NCBI GenBank assembly: GCA_964420605.1
Contig: CAYQUC010000033.1
Span: 1-35,601, forward strand
Reading direction: 5' to 3'
Length of the DNA stretch: 35,601 nucleotides
Source of the DNA: CAYQUC01 sp964420605
GTDB taxonomy: Bacteria; Pseudomonadota; Gammaproteobacteria; UBA6429; Thiohalophilaceae
Part shown: positions 1-7,448 of the stretch, in pieces
Position numbering within the stretch: position 1 is the stretch's first letter
Layout: each line of letters begins with the position of its first letter
Translations under genes and position numbers: made by a program
Notes under the pieces: generated by a model
The model's database searches: none
The model's input: only the letters and a program-made list of their open reading frames with translations
What the model was told of the DNA's origin: nothing

Positions 1-185
1 AAGTTTATTGTAAGCTGTCACACCGGTAGTCTTTTGAGCCGGTGTCCAGATCGCTCGGTGGTATGGTATGCGAGTCCATTAGTTTAAAACCTCTGGATAG
101 CGGTTAAAAAGACTACCGGGGTGACGGTTTTTTTTAGGTTACCGATTAACCTGTTCAGTTTATTTTTTTAAAGGATAATTTTAAA
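1..185. other. Non-coding leader upstream of nrdR
   Basis: No convincing gene lies here. A TAA at 11-13 could be the end of an upstream gene (glyA often precedes nrdR in Gammaproteobacteria), but too little is left to tell. Besides the repeat pair there is a small dyad GGTTA/TAACC at 138-152 and an AAGGAT ribosome-binding stretch at about 170-175, ahead of the TTG start of nrdR. I saw no NrdR-box-like pair. Confidence 0.5.
17..135 (+). repeat. Inverted pair of a short hairpin repeat, ending in a terminator-like T-run
   Basis: Positions 17-35 and 107-125 are reverse complements with one mismatch in 19 (A22 against G120), and a run of eight T follows at 128-135. The similarity extends further: read on the minus strand, the right arm repeats the left arm for about 36 nt, with GTCA, CCGGTAGTCTTTT, CCG and TCCAGA in common. 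The left copy also folds on itself, ACACCGG (20-26) with CCGGTGT (39-45) around a 12-nt loop. TCCAGA at 45-50 can pair with TCTGGA at 92-97. The long pairing plus the T-run would work as an intrinsic terminator for the gene upstream of the window. The GTCA...TCCAG frame around a palindrome resembles the widespread GTCATTCCCGC-type dispersed repeats. That kinship is from memory and inferred. Confidence 0.7.
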
Positions 186-704
186 TTGCATTGCCCATTT
201 TGCGGACATGGTGATACTAAAGTGAATGACTCGCGTTTAACCAATGAGGGTACAGCGGTACGTCGTCGTCGGGAATGTTTGTCTTGTTATGAGCGGTTTA
301 CGACATTTGAAATGGCGCAATTAGTTCTACCGCGAGTGATTAAACAAGATGGTAATCGGGTGCCGTTTAGTGAAGAAAAATTACGTTCTGGTATTTTACG
401 CGCACTTGAAAAGCGGCCAGTTGAAACCGATGATATTGATATTGCAATTAGCAAAATTATGAAACGTGCTCGAAACCACGGTGAACGTGAAATTGCGACT
501 AATAGAATTGGTGAATGGGTGATGAACGAGCTTCGTGATTTGGATCAAGTTGCTTATGTTCGATTTGCATCGGTTTATCGAAGTTTTCAAGATGTTAGTG
601 CGTTTGAAGATGAAATTGAAAAACTAAAACAGGTTCCTTTCGGGGATACAAAAGAGCGTCAAATTTCTTTGTTACCATCTGAGGATGATGATAATGCGAA
701 ATAG
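186..704 (+). CDS. nrdR: Transcriptional repressor NrdR
   Basis: NrdR is the nucleotide-sensing repressor of ribonucleotide reductase operons. The N-terminal zinc ribbon is visible as C3-x2-C6 and C31-x2-C34, with the basic stretch RRRRECLSC between the DNA-binding elements. An ATP-cone domain follows (about residues 49-139, starting VIKQDGNRVPFSEEKL), which binds ATP/dATP. The length of 172 residues is at the long end for the family because of an acidic tail ending EDDDNAK. Translation starts at TTG: the family's MHCPFCG N-terminus begins exactly there, and AAGGAT lies at a suitable distance upstream. The last 11 nt overlap the start of ribD at 694, so the two are probably translationally coupled. 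Identification is secure. Confidence 0.97.
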   Translation: MHCPFCGHGDTKVNDSRLTNEGTAVRRRRECLSCYERFTTFEMAQLVLPRVIKQDGNRVPFSEEKLRSGILRALEKRPVETDDIDIAISKIMKRARNHGEREIATNRIGEWVMNELRDLDQVAYVRFASVYRSFQDVSAFEDEIEKLKQVPFGDTKERQISLLPSEDDDNAK

Positions 705-1845
705 AGTAAGTATTTTAACGGCACAAAATCAGTACGCGAATGATCGTGAGTTTATGGCACGCGCTATTTTATTGGCTGAGCGCGGGGCTTATACAACCCA
801 TCCAAACCCGAAGGTTGGTTGTGTTATTGTAAAAGAAAATGAAATTATCGGTGAAGGCTGGCATATTGAGGCAGGTAAAGAACATGCTGAAATAAATGCG
901 ATGAATGATGTTCTCAATAAGAATGCGGCTGCAAGTTTAAAAGATGCAACGGTGTATGTGTCGTTAGAGCCGTGCAGTCATCAAGGTCGAACCGGTGCTT
1001 GCAGCACGGCATTAGTTAAAGCCGGTGTTGCAAAAGTAGTTATCGCAATGTTGGATCCAAATCCTTTGGTGTCTGGGCAAGGCGTACAAGAATTAAAAGA
1101 TAATAACATCGACGTTGAGGTTGGTGTCTTAGAAGCACAGGCAGTGAAATTAAATTCGGGTTTTATTAAACGAATGACGACCGGTCGGCCTTTTGTGCGA
1201 AATAAACTGGCTATGAGCTTGGATGGACGAACCGCGTTGGCATCGGGTGAAAGTAAATGGATAACTTCCGAAAATGCGCGAGACGATGTGCAAAAGTTAC
1301 GGGCACGTAGTTCGTGTATTGTTACTGGCGTTGGAACAGTTCTAGCGGATGATCCTGCAATGACTGTACGACTTGATGGTATTATTAAACAACCATTACG
1401 GATTATTGTGGATACCCATTTAAGTACACCACTGGATGCAAAAATACTGACACAAGAGGGCAAAACAATTATTCTTACCTGCCGTAATGACGAAGGTGAT
1501 GTTAAGCGTTTTGCAAAACACGGTATTGAGGTTATTAATATTCCGCGAAAGGGCAGTTATCTAGATCTAGAAGCGGTATTAGATTACCTCGGTAGCCTAG
1601 AAATTAATGATGTCTTGCTAGAAGCAGGGGCAACATTGTCTGGTGCTATGCTCACAGCAGGGTTAATTGATGAACTCATCATTTATATGGCTCCGGTATT
1701 ATTAGGTAATAATGCCAAAGGTTTGTTTGGTTTACCCGATTTGGATACCATGGATAAAAAAATAACGCTTAATATAATTGAGCAGCGCGCAATCGGAGTT
1801 GATTTTAGAATTACAGCGACCGTATTAAATCAAGAGCGAGATTAA
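694..1845 (+). CDS. ribD: Bifunctional pyrimidine deaminase/reductase RibD
   Basis: RibD carries out the second and third steps of riboflavin synthesis: deamination of the pyrimidine made from GTP, then reduction of its ribosyl side chain. The N-terminal deaminase domain shows the zinc motifs HAE (H64, E66) and PCSHQGRTGAC (C94 and C103). The reductase domain begins near RPFVRNKLAMSLDGRTAL and includes the NADPH-site segment GVGTVLADDPAMTVR. ATG codons at 685, 688 and 694 are all possible starts. GAGG at 681-684 is best spaced (9 nt) for 694, giving 383 residues. The start lies inside the end of nrdR and the gene leads directly into ribE, so it belongs to the rib operon. Confidence 0.96.
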   Translation: MRNRVSILTAQNQYANDREFMARAILLAERGAYTTHPNPKVGCVIVKENEIIGEGWHIEAGKEHAEINAMNDVLNKNAAASLKDATVYVSLEPCSHQGRTGACSTALVKAGVAKVVIAMLDPNPLVSGQGVQELKDNNIDVEVGVLEAQAVKLNSGFIKRMTTGRPFVRNKLAMSLDGRTALASGESKWITSENARDDVQKLRARSSCIVTGVGTVLADDPAMTVRLDGIIKQPLRIIVDTHLSTPLDAKILTQEGKTIILTCRNDEGDVKRFAKHGIEVINIPRKGSYLDLEAVLDYLGSLEINDVLLEAGATLSGAMLTAGLIDELIIYMAPVLLGNNAKGLFGLPDLDTMDKKITLNIIEQRAIGVDFRITATVLNQERD

Positions 1846-1849
1846 ACAC

Positions 1850-2518
1850 ATGTTTACAGGAATCATACAAGCACTCGGGCAAGTTCGTGCTATTGACAAG
1901 CAAGGAAATGATTTTCGTTTGCAAATAGCGACTAATAATCTTGACTTAGCCGATGTCCAGCTAGGAGACAGTATTGCGGTTAACGGTGTGTGTTTAACCG
2001 CCGTGGTATTATCAAATGATTCTTTTATTGCTGATGTCTCAAATGAAACTATTACCTGCACTACCTTTGCGAAATTAGAAATTGGTATGGCTGTTAATTT
2101 AGAAAAAGCCTTAACACCAATGACACGCTTAGGTGGACATCTTGTGAGTGGTCATGTTGATGGCATTGGAAAAGTGCTTGAACGTTTTGGTGACGGGCGT
2201 TCGGAACGTTTTGTTATTGAAGCGCCTGCAGAACTTGCAAAGTACATTGCAACGAAAGGCTCGATTTGCGTCAATGGCATTAGCTTAACGGTTAACAGTG
2301 TTGATGGTGCTAACTTTAGTTTGAATATTGTACCGCACACATTACAAGAAACAAACATGGGAACCTATAAAAAAGGCACCTTGGTTAATTTAGAAGTTGA
2401 TGTGATTGCGCGTTACCTTGAGCGATTAATGTTAGGTGATGATGCTGCGATTAAGGGTAAGTTGGGCGAGTCACAAATTGATGAAGCATTTTTAGCGGCT
2501 TCAGGTTTTATTAAATAA
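1850..2518 (+). CDS. ribE: Riboflavin synthase, alpha chain
   Basis: This enzyme catalyses the last step of riboflavin synthesis, the dismutation of two 6,7-dimethyl-8-ribityllumazines. The protein begins with the family signature MFTGIIQALG. It has the usual tandem pair of lumazine-binding barrels: the first ends near residue 95, and the second opens with GHLVSGHVDGIG and contains CVNGISLTVN, mirroring AVNGVCLTAV in the first. At 222 residues it is normal length. The gene begins 4 nt after the ribD stop and has no strong Shine-Dalgarno of its own, which fits coupling to ribD. In E. coli the same gene is called ribC. Confidence 0.96.
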   Translation: MFTGIIQALGQVRAIDKQGNDFRLQIATNNLDLADVQLGDSIAVNGVCLTAVVLSNDSFIADVSNETITCTTFAKLEIGMAVNLEKALTPMTRLGGHLVSGHVDGIGKVLERFGDGRSERFVIEAPAELAKYIATKGSICVNGISLTVNSVDGANFSLNIVPHTLQETNMGTYKKGTLVNLEVDVIARYLERLMLGDDAAIKGKLGESQIDEAFLAASGFIK

Positions 2519-2546
2519 GTTATAAGAACTAAGTAGGACAAACAAC

Positions 2547-3653
2547 ATGCAGTTAAATTCTATTGAAGATATTATAGACGATTTTAAACAAGGTAAGATG
2601 GTTATCTTGATGGACGATGAAGATCGCGAAAATGAAGGTGATCTTATTATTTCTGCGAGTGTTGTTAAAGCTGAAGACATTAATTTTATGGCAACTAATG
2701 GCCGAGGTCTAATTTGTTTAACGTTAACACAACAACGTTGTGAGCAATTAAATCTACCGTTAATGGTGTCGCAAAATAATGATCAACACGGTACAAACTT
2801 TACCATGTCGATAGAAGCATCACGTGGTGTGACAACGGGAATCTCGGCAGGCGACCGTGCCGTGACGGTACAAATGGCGGTTGCAGCAGATGCTAAACCA
2901 AGTGATATTGTGCAACCCGGGCACATTTTTCCATTAATGGCAAAACCAGGTGGCGTGTTAACACGGGCCGGACATACTGAAGCTGGTTGCGATTTGGCAA
3001 AATTAGCCGGACATGAGCCTGCTGCCGTTATTGTAGAAATATTAAATGAAGACGGCTCGATGGCAAGACGACCAGATCTTGAAAAATTTGCCAAGCAACA
3101 TAATTTAAAAATTGGTACGGTTGCAGACTTAATTCATTATCGAATGCAGCATGAGAAAACCATTGAGTGTGTGGCTACTTCAATGTTAGAAACAAAACAC
3201 GGTGAGTTTACATTACATGCGTACAAAAATTTAATTGATAATAGTCTGCATTTTGCGATTGTTTTTGGTGATATAACGGTACAATCACCATTAGTTAGAG
3301 TTCACATTCAAAATAGTCTGTGTGATTTATTTAGTAATATTCGAGACGATTGTGGCTGGCCATTGAATGATGCTTTAAAAAGAATTGCGGATGAAGGTCA
3401 TGGTGTTTTGGTTATGTTAAGGTTACCGGAGTCTACCGATGAGCTGGTTCAAAGAATTAAAAATTACTCTGTTCAAGATGAAACCGATGAAGAGTTACCG
3501 CCATCGTCAGGCGATGATTTAAGAACATTTGGTATTGGCGCGCAAATATTACGTGATCTTGGAATTCGCCACATGCGAGTATTAAGTGCGCCGAAAAAAT
3601 TACACGGTTTGTCAGGTTTCGATTTAGAAATTGACGAATACATACAAAGTTAA
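2547..3653 (+). CDS. ribB: 3,4-dihydroxy-2-butanone-4-phosphate synthase with degenerate cyclohydrolase II-like domain (RibBX type)
   Basis: The N-terminal half (about residues 1-200) is DHBP synthase, which turns ribulose 5-phosphate into the four-carbon riboflavin precursor. It shows DDEDRENEGDLI (23-34) and RAGHTEAGCDLAKLAG (140-155). The C-terminal half (about 208-368) has the fold outline of GTP cyclohydrolase II, with PLVRVH at 248-253. The zinc-cysteine segment is broken: against the family pattern SECLTGD...RCDCG this protein has IQNSLCD...RDDCG. The first zinc Cys is N256, the second is D267, and only C269 remains, with an extra C259. This matches RibBX proteins described in proteobacteria, where only the RibB half is active. 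No intact ribA lies in the window, so GTP cyclohydrolase II must be encoded elsewhere. No FMN riboswitch precedes the gene. Confidence 0.93.
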   Translation: MQLNSIEDIIDDFKQGKMVILMDDEDRENEGDLIISASVVKAEDINFMATNGRGLICLTLTQQRCEQLNLPLMVSQNNDQHGTNFTMSIEASRGVTTGISAGDRAVTVQMAVAADAKPSDIVQPGHIFPLMAKPGGVLTRAGHTEAGCDLAKLAGHEPAAVIVEILNEDGSMARRPDLEKFAKQHNLKIGTVADLIHYRMQHEKTIECVATSMLETKHGEFTLHAYKNLIDNSLHFAIVFGDITVQSPLVRVHIQNSLCDLFSNIRDDCGWPLNDALKRIADEGHGVLVMLRLPESTDELVQRIKNYSVQDETDEELPPSSGDDLRTFGIGAQILRDLGIRHMRVLSAPKKLHGLSGFDLEIDEYIQS

Positions 3654-3692
3654 ATTAATTGATTTTAAAGAAATAGATTAGAGGTAATTAAA

Positions 3693-4166
3693 ATGTCTAA
3701 GATAAAGACAATAGAAGGTGAGCTTACGATTCGCGGTATTCGTTTTGGATTAGCCGTTGCACGATTTAATAGCTTTGTAGTAGAGAGCTTGCTTGATGGT
3801 GCTACTGATACTTTGTTACGCCACGGTGCAGCAGAAGGTGACTTAGAAATTGTTCGTGTTCCTGGCGCATATGAATTGCCGTTGGTTGTTCAGAAGATGG
3901 CTAATTCAAAAAAATATGATGCAATTATTGCGTTAGGTGCTGTTATCCGTGGTGGTACACCACATTTTGAATATGTTGCCGGTGAGTGTACCAAAGGTCT
4001 TAGTCAAGTGATGATGCAATCTGGCTTACCGATTTCATTCGGGGTATTAACTGTAGACTCAATCGAACAAGCAATTGAACGTGCCGGTACTAAAGCGGGT
4101 AATAAAGGTGCAGAAGCTGCAATGTCTGCTGTTGAGATGGTAAATGTACTACGGAAGATTGATTAG
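3693..4166 (+). CDS. ribH: 6,7-dimethyl-8-ribityllumazine synthase
   Basis: Lumazine synthase joins the DHBP product to the ribitylaminopyrimidine, feeding riboflavin synthase. The sequence contains the active-site landmarks ARFNSFV (about 23-29), VPGAYELP (about 56-63), GAVIRGGTPHFEYVAGE (about 82-98) and SFGVLTVDS (about 114-122). At 157 residues it matches the family. The start is supported by AGAGGTAA about 8 nt upstream. It lies between ribBX and nusB in the usual gammaproteobacterial order. Confidence 0.97.
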   Translation: MSKIKTIEGELTIRGIRFGLAVARFNSFVVESLLDGATDTLLRHGAAEGDLEIVRVPGAYELPLVVQKMANSKKYDAIIALGAVIRGGTPHFEYVAGECTKGLSQVMMQSGLPISFGVLTVDSIEQAIERAGTKAGNKGAEAAMSAVEMVNVLRKID

Positions 4167-4172
4167 CAAATT

Positions 4173-4613
4173 ATGAGTAATAAACGATCACGCGCACGAC
4201 GATTCGCCATTCAGGCTTTATACCAATGGCAATTAAGCGGTTTGGATATTGGGGATATTAAAAAACAATTTTATGAAGAGCATAATTTTAAAAAAATTGA
4301 TGCTAAATTTTTTGATGAAGTTATATATAAAATACCTTCATCAATAGATGAACTTGAAGAGATGATAAAACCTCATTTATCACGCTCTTATAGTGATATC
4401 GATCCAATTGAAAAGGGTATATTGTTATTAGGTTGTTATGAATTAGCATATCGACCAGATGTGCCGTATCGTGCTGTAATTAATGAAGCTATCGAACTGG
4501 CTAAAACCTACGGCGCAGAAGATGCGCATAAGTTTATTAATGGTGTGTTAGATAAAGTTGCGCAACAAATTCGCGAAGTTGAAGTTAAAGCGAGATCTAA
4601 AAAGTCATCATAA
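4173..4613 (+). CDS. nusB: Transcription antitermination factor NusB
   Basis: NusB with NusE binds boxA RNA and helps RNA polymerase read through rRNA operons. The all-helical family is recognised by RRFAIQALYQWQLSG near the N-terminus, DPIEKGILLLGCYEL (about 84-98) and the C-terminal VINEAIELAKTYGAEDAHKFINGVLDK. It is 146 residues long, with a basic tail KARSKKSS. It starts 6 nt after the ribH stop. The ribH-nusB pairing is very conserved and links riboflavin synthesis to the translation machinery operon. Confidence 0.97.
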   Translation: MSNKRSRARRFAIQALYQWQLSGLDIGDIKKQFYEEHNFKKIDAKFFDEVIYKIPSSIDELEEMIKPHLSRSYSDIDPIEKGILLLGCYELAYRPDVPYRAVINEAIELAKTYGAEDAHKFINGVLDKVAQQIREVEVKARSKKSS

Positions 4614-4626
4614 CATTGTAGCTACG

Positions 4627-5649
4627 ATGCCAAACTTAAAGCCAGAATCTGAATTTCAAATAATCCAACGTTATTTCAATCGCAATAAACACTGTTCAGT
4701 CAGCATAAATCAGGGCATCATCCAAGGTATCGGCGATGATGCTGCTGTTTTAGATGTTAGTCAACAATCGAAGCTTGTGGTTTCAATGGACACTTTAATT
4801 TCAGGTGTCCATTTTCCGGTTGAAACAGCACCATTTGATATCGGCTATAAAGCCTTAGCGGTAAACTTAAGTGATCTGGCAGCAATGGGCGCAAGCCCAT
4901 CCTGGTTTACATTGGCTGTAACGTTACCGGATACAAATTCTAGTTGGTTAAAAGAATTTAGTCGTGGTTTGTTTGAACTTGCCGATGCTTATAAGCTTGC
5001 TCTCGTTGGTGGCGACACCACTAAAGGGCCGTTGAGTATTACCATTCAAATTGCGGGTTACGTTAGCGACGATACTATTATGTATCGTAGTGGTGCTCAA
5101 GTTGATGATGATATTTATGTCACTGGCTATCTTGGTGATGCCGGTGCAGGCTTGAGCTTAATAAATGATAGTTTAATTAATAATAATGTCATTCGCGATA
5201 CGGTTAAATTAAGTGATGCACACAGTCACTACTTAGTATCGCGCTTAAATCGACCAAGTCCACGAGTGTCAGTTGGTGAACAGATTCGACAGTTTTCAAC
5301 TGCGTGTATTGATATTTCGGATGGATTACTGGCAGATTTAAATCATATAATGGGTTTAAGTCACTGTGGCGCAATTATCAATGTTGATAAGCTACCAATA
5401 TCAAATGAATTGAATAGTGTTAAAATTGACAACAGTGATATCGAATTTGCACTTAATTCCGGAGATGATTATGAATTATGTTTTTGTGCTCCTGAAAAAT
5501 TTCAAAACGACATTCAAACTATGTCCAATAAACTTAATGTTCCCATTTCTAGAATCGGTAAAATAGTAAAACAACACAGTATTGAGTGTTATTTAGATAA
5601 TAAAATCTATACTCCTAACAATATGGGCTACGAACATTTTAAGCCGTAA
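4627..5649 (+). CDS. thiL: Thiamine-monophosphate kinase
   Basis: ThiL phosphorylates thiamine monophosphate to the active cofactor thiamine diphosphate. Landmarks are GIGDDAAVL near the N-terminus (Mg-ATP site), VVSMDTLISGVHF, NLSDLAAMGA, LVGGDTTKGPLSIT and DISDGLLADL. The open frame extends upstream to 4558 inside nusB. The family N-terminus (a short lead, then E-F-x-I-I-x-R-Y-F) matches the ATG at 4627, which gives 340 residues and a gap of 13 nt after nusB. No clear Shine-Dalgarno is present, so coupling to nusB is likely. Confidence 0.94.
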   Translation: MPNLKPESEFQIIQRYFNRNKHCSVSINQGIIQGIGDDAAVLDVSQQSKLVVSMDTLISGVHFPVETAPFDIGYKALAVNLSDLAAMGASPSWFTLAVTLPDTNSSWLKEFSRGLFELADAYKLALVGGDTTKGPLSITIQIAGYVSDDTIMYRSGAQVDDDIYVTGYLGDAGAGLSLINDSLINNNVIRDTVKLSDAHSHYLVSRLNRPSPRVSVGEQIRQFSTACIDISDGLLADLNHIMGLSHCGAIINVDKLPISNELNSVKIDNSDIEFALNSGDDYELCFCAPEKFQNDIQTMSNKLNVPISRIGKIVKQHSIECYLDNKIYTPNNMGYEHFKP

Positions 5650-5675
5650 CAATACATCTATAATGAGTAATAATT

Positions 5676-6197
5676 ATGATTAAATATTTTAGAGCACCAG
5701 TGCCACCAAAGTTATTATTAAACCCGATTCATTTGTTGAGTTTTGGGTTTGGTAGTGGTTTATCTCCTTTTGCTTCGGGTACGTTTGGAACCTTGGCAGC
5801 CATACCCTTTTATTATTTTATGCAATCAATTCCGCTTGGATATTATTTATTGCTTGTGTTAACCACTTTTGCGCTTGGTGTGTATTTTTGCGATGTGACA
5901 TCTAAAGCACTCGGTGTTCATGATCACGGTGCAATAGTGTGGGATGAATTTGTTGGTTATTTTATTACGATGATAGCAGTACCAACGGGCTGGATTTACA
6001 TTATTGCTGGATTTTTTCTATTTCGAGTATTTGATGTTTTTAAACCTTGGCCGATTAATATATTAGATGAAAAAGTCAGTGGTGGTTTTGGTATTATGAT
6101 TGATGATGTTTTGGCCGGTGTTTATGCTTTGGTCTGTATGCATCTTCTAGTTTATTTTGGGGTATTTGATAAGATTAATGCCTTAGGATTATTCTAG
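5676..6197 (+). CDS. pgpA: Phosphatidylglycerophosphatase A
   Basis: PgpA dephosphorylates phosphatidylglycerol phosphate in the inner membrane, the last step of phosphatidylglycerol synthesis. The family motifs FGSGLSPFASGTFGTLAA and HDHGAIVWDEFVGYF are present, followed by several hydrophobic membrane segments and DDVLAGVYA near the C-terminus. At 173 residues it has the usual size. It follows thiL by 26 nt, the standard thiL-pgpA neighbourhood, and is probably the last gene of the nrdR-rib-nusB operon. Confidence 0.95.
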   Translation: MIKYFRAPVPPKLLLNPIHLLSFGFGSGLSPFASGTFGTLAAIPFYYFMQSIPLGYYLLLVLTTFALGVYFCDVTSKALGVHDHGAIVWDEFVGYFITMIAVPTGWIYIIAGFFLFRVFDVFKPWPINILDEKVSGGFGIMIDDVLAGVYALVCMHLLVYFGVFDKINALGLF

Positions 6198-6288
6198 TTA
6201 ACCCATAAATACAATTTTGTGATGAATATTAGGATGATAAGGTCTAAACTGATAATTGTTAAACTTAAATAGTAGGTAATTTTATAAC

Positions 6289-6699
6289 ATGCTTATTTTA
6301 ATCCGACAGTATTCTATTTTTCTAATTTTGGTTTTTTCTTTAGTTTGCACAAGTGTAGTGAATGCCGGAGAAGTAACTATAGTAAAAACAGTGTTTCGAG
6401 CTAGTGGTGCAAATTGGAATGTGGATGTGACCTTACAACACAAAGACATAGGATGGAAACATTATGCAGATGCTTGGCGTGTTGTTGATGTTAAGGGCAA
6501 TGAGTTAGCAAAAAGAACCTTGTATCACCCTCATGTTAATGAACAACCTTTTACACGTAGTTTAACGAGAGTAACAATACCAAAAAATATTACTGTGGTT
6601 TATATTGAGGCACATGATACGGTTCATAAATGGAGTCCAACCAAACTCGAAGTTGACTTAATTAATAATAAGCTCAGTAATGTTCAAATACTCCGTTAA
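6289..6699 (+). CDS. Exported protein of unknown function
   Basis: I do not recognise a named family. The 136-residue product has a classical Sec signal peptide: a short positive start, a hydrophobic core from about residue 8 to 22, and a probable cleavage after VNA. The mature part is a compact domain of about 110 residues rich in beta-strand-like alternation. It has the runs WKHYADAWRV, HPHVNEQPFTRS and EAHDTVHKWSPTKLEVDL, where clustered His and Trp look conserved rather than random. It probably sits in the periplasm. It lies 9 nt before the aspartic protease gene in the same direction, so the two are likely co-transcribed and may act in the same compartment. Codon use matches its neighbours. 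Confidence 0.8.
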   Translation: MLILIRQYSIFLILVFSLVCTSVVNAGEVTIVKTVFRASGANWNVDVTLQHKDIGWKHYADAWRVVDVKGNELAKRTLYHPHVNEQPFTRSLTRVTIPKNITVVYIEAHDTVHKWSPTKLEVDLINNKLSNVQILR

Positions 6700-6708
6700 T
6701 AAATACTA

Positions 6709-7362
6709 ATGATATTAGAGATGCGTAAAATTAATTATATTGTTATTTTTTCACTACTCTTTCTATCTAGTAAGCTTTTTGCGGCTGATATAGTTGTTTT
6801 AGGTTTGTTTACCGGTATGGCTATATTTACTGTTGATGGTAAAAAAACTAAGTTACGTGTCGGTCAAGTTAGTCCTAGCGGCATTAAGCTCATCAGTGCC
6901 GATAGCGAACAAGCCGTATTAGAAATAAATGGCAAACGTGAAGTTCATCAACTTGGCACCCATATCAGCACCAAGTTCACACGTGACGCACAATCCCAAG
7001 CTCAAATTTGGCCAAAGAACGGCATGTATTTAACGTCGGGATCCATTAATGGTCAACCAATTAATTTTATGGTTGATACTGGAGCGAGTTATGTTGTGAT
7101 GAATTCATTAACGGCTAAAAAGCTCGGAATTGATTATCGTTATATTGGTAAAAAATCATGGGCTAGTACCGCGAGTGGCACGGTGACGACGTATAATTTA
7201 AAGTTAAAAACAGTTCAGGTAGGGGATATTAAATTATTAAATATTCAGGGTGCGGTTATAGAAGGTGACTCACCTAATGTTGTTTTGTTGGGCAATTCGT
7301 TTTTAAACCGTTTGGAAATGTCCCGTAAAGGCAGCATGATGCTGCTCAAAACGAAATACTAA
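6709..7362 (+). CDS. Exported retropepsin-like aspartic protease
   Basis: The protein has an N-terminal signal or anchor segment ending near LFA-AD. A beta-rich region follows (about 30-100) with IKLISADSEQAVLEINGKRE. The retropepsin-like domain (about 105-217) carries the catalytic motif FMVDTGASYVVMNS, in which DTGA holds the single catalytic Asp, and the family tail VVLLGNSFLNRLEM. Single-DTG proteins of this kind (clan AA, TIGR02281-like) must dimerise to be active and are usually periplasmic; substrates are mostly unknown. A second ATG at 6721 also fits the signal peptide and may be the real start. The stop codon lies inside a terminator-like hairpin. Family assignment is firm; the role is not known. 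Confidence 0.9.
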   Translation: MILEMRKINYIVIFSLLFLSSKLFAADIVVLGLFTGMAIFTVDGKKTKLRVGQVSPSGIKLISADSEQAVLEINGKREVHQLGTHISTKFTRDAQSQAQIWPKNGMYLTSGSINGQPINFMVDTGASYVVMNSLTAKKLGIDYRYIGKKSWASTASGTVTTYNLKLKTVQVGDIKLLNIQGAVIEGDSPNVVLLGNSFLNRLEMSRKGSMMLLKTKY

Positions 7363-7380
7363 TCTTCCAAAGGAAGATTA
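7360..7380 (+). terminator. Hairpin overlapping the protease stop codon
   Basis: TAATCTTCC (7360-7368) and GGAAGATTA (7372-7380) form a perfect 9-bp stem with an AAA loop, and the TAA stop codon is part of the stem. No strong T-run follows directly, so it may work as an RNA-stabilising end or a weak terminator at the boundary with the convergent folE2 gene. Confidence 0.5.
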
Positions 7381-7408
7381 GAAGTCTTTGACTAGATTAG
7401 AAACTTCC

Positions 7409-7441
7409 TGTCATGTCGGTAGTTTTTTTAAGCCGACATTC
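7409..7441 (+). repeat. Third copy of the CTGTCA...CGGTAGT hairpin repeat
   Basis: CTGTCA is followed by ATGTCGG (7413-7419), a 13-nt loop starting TAGTTTTTTT, and CCGACAT (7433-7439), then TCA. This matches the copy at 15-48 in CTGTCA, CGGTAGT, the T-rich loop, AGCCG and the trailing TCA. The outer stem bases differ but still pair: ACACCGG/CCGGTGT there, ATGTCGG/CCGACAT here. It lies between the convergent protease and folE2 genes. Confidence 0.65.
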
Positions 7442-7448
7442 AAATTAT

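Noticed and set aside
20..45. Known small RNA or riboswitch (6S RNA, glycine, THF or cobalamin type) before nrdR
   Set aside because: None of the conserved cores of these RNAs could be recognised; the inverted repeat-copy explanation fits better and is supported by a third copy at 7409-7441.
2519..2546. Possible FMN riboswitch before ribB
   Set aside because: Only 28 nt separate ribE and ribB, far too little for an FMN aptamer, and no FMN-box sequences are present there or before ribD.
4558..4626. Longer thiL starting inside nusB
   Set aside because: The extra 23 residues are the shadow of the nusB tail in another frame, and the family N-terminus fits the ATG at 4627.
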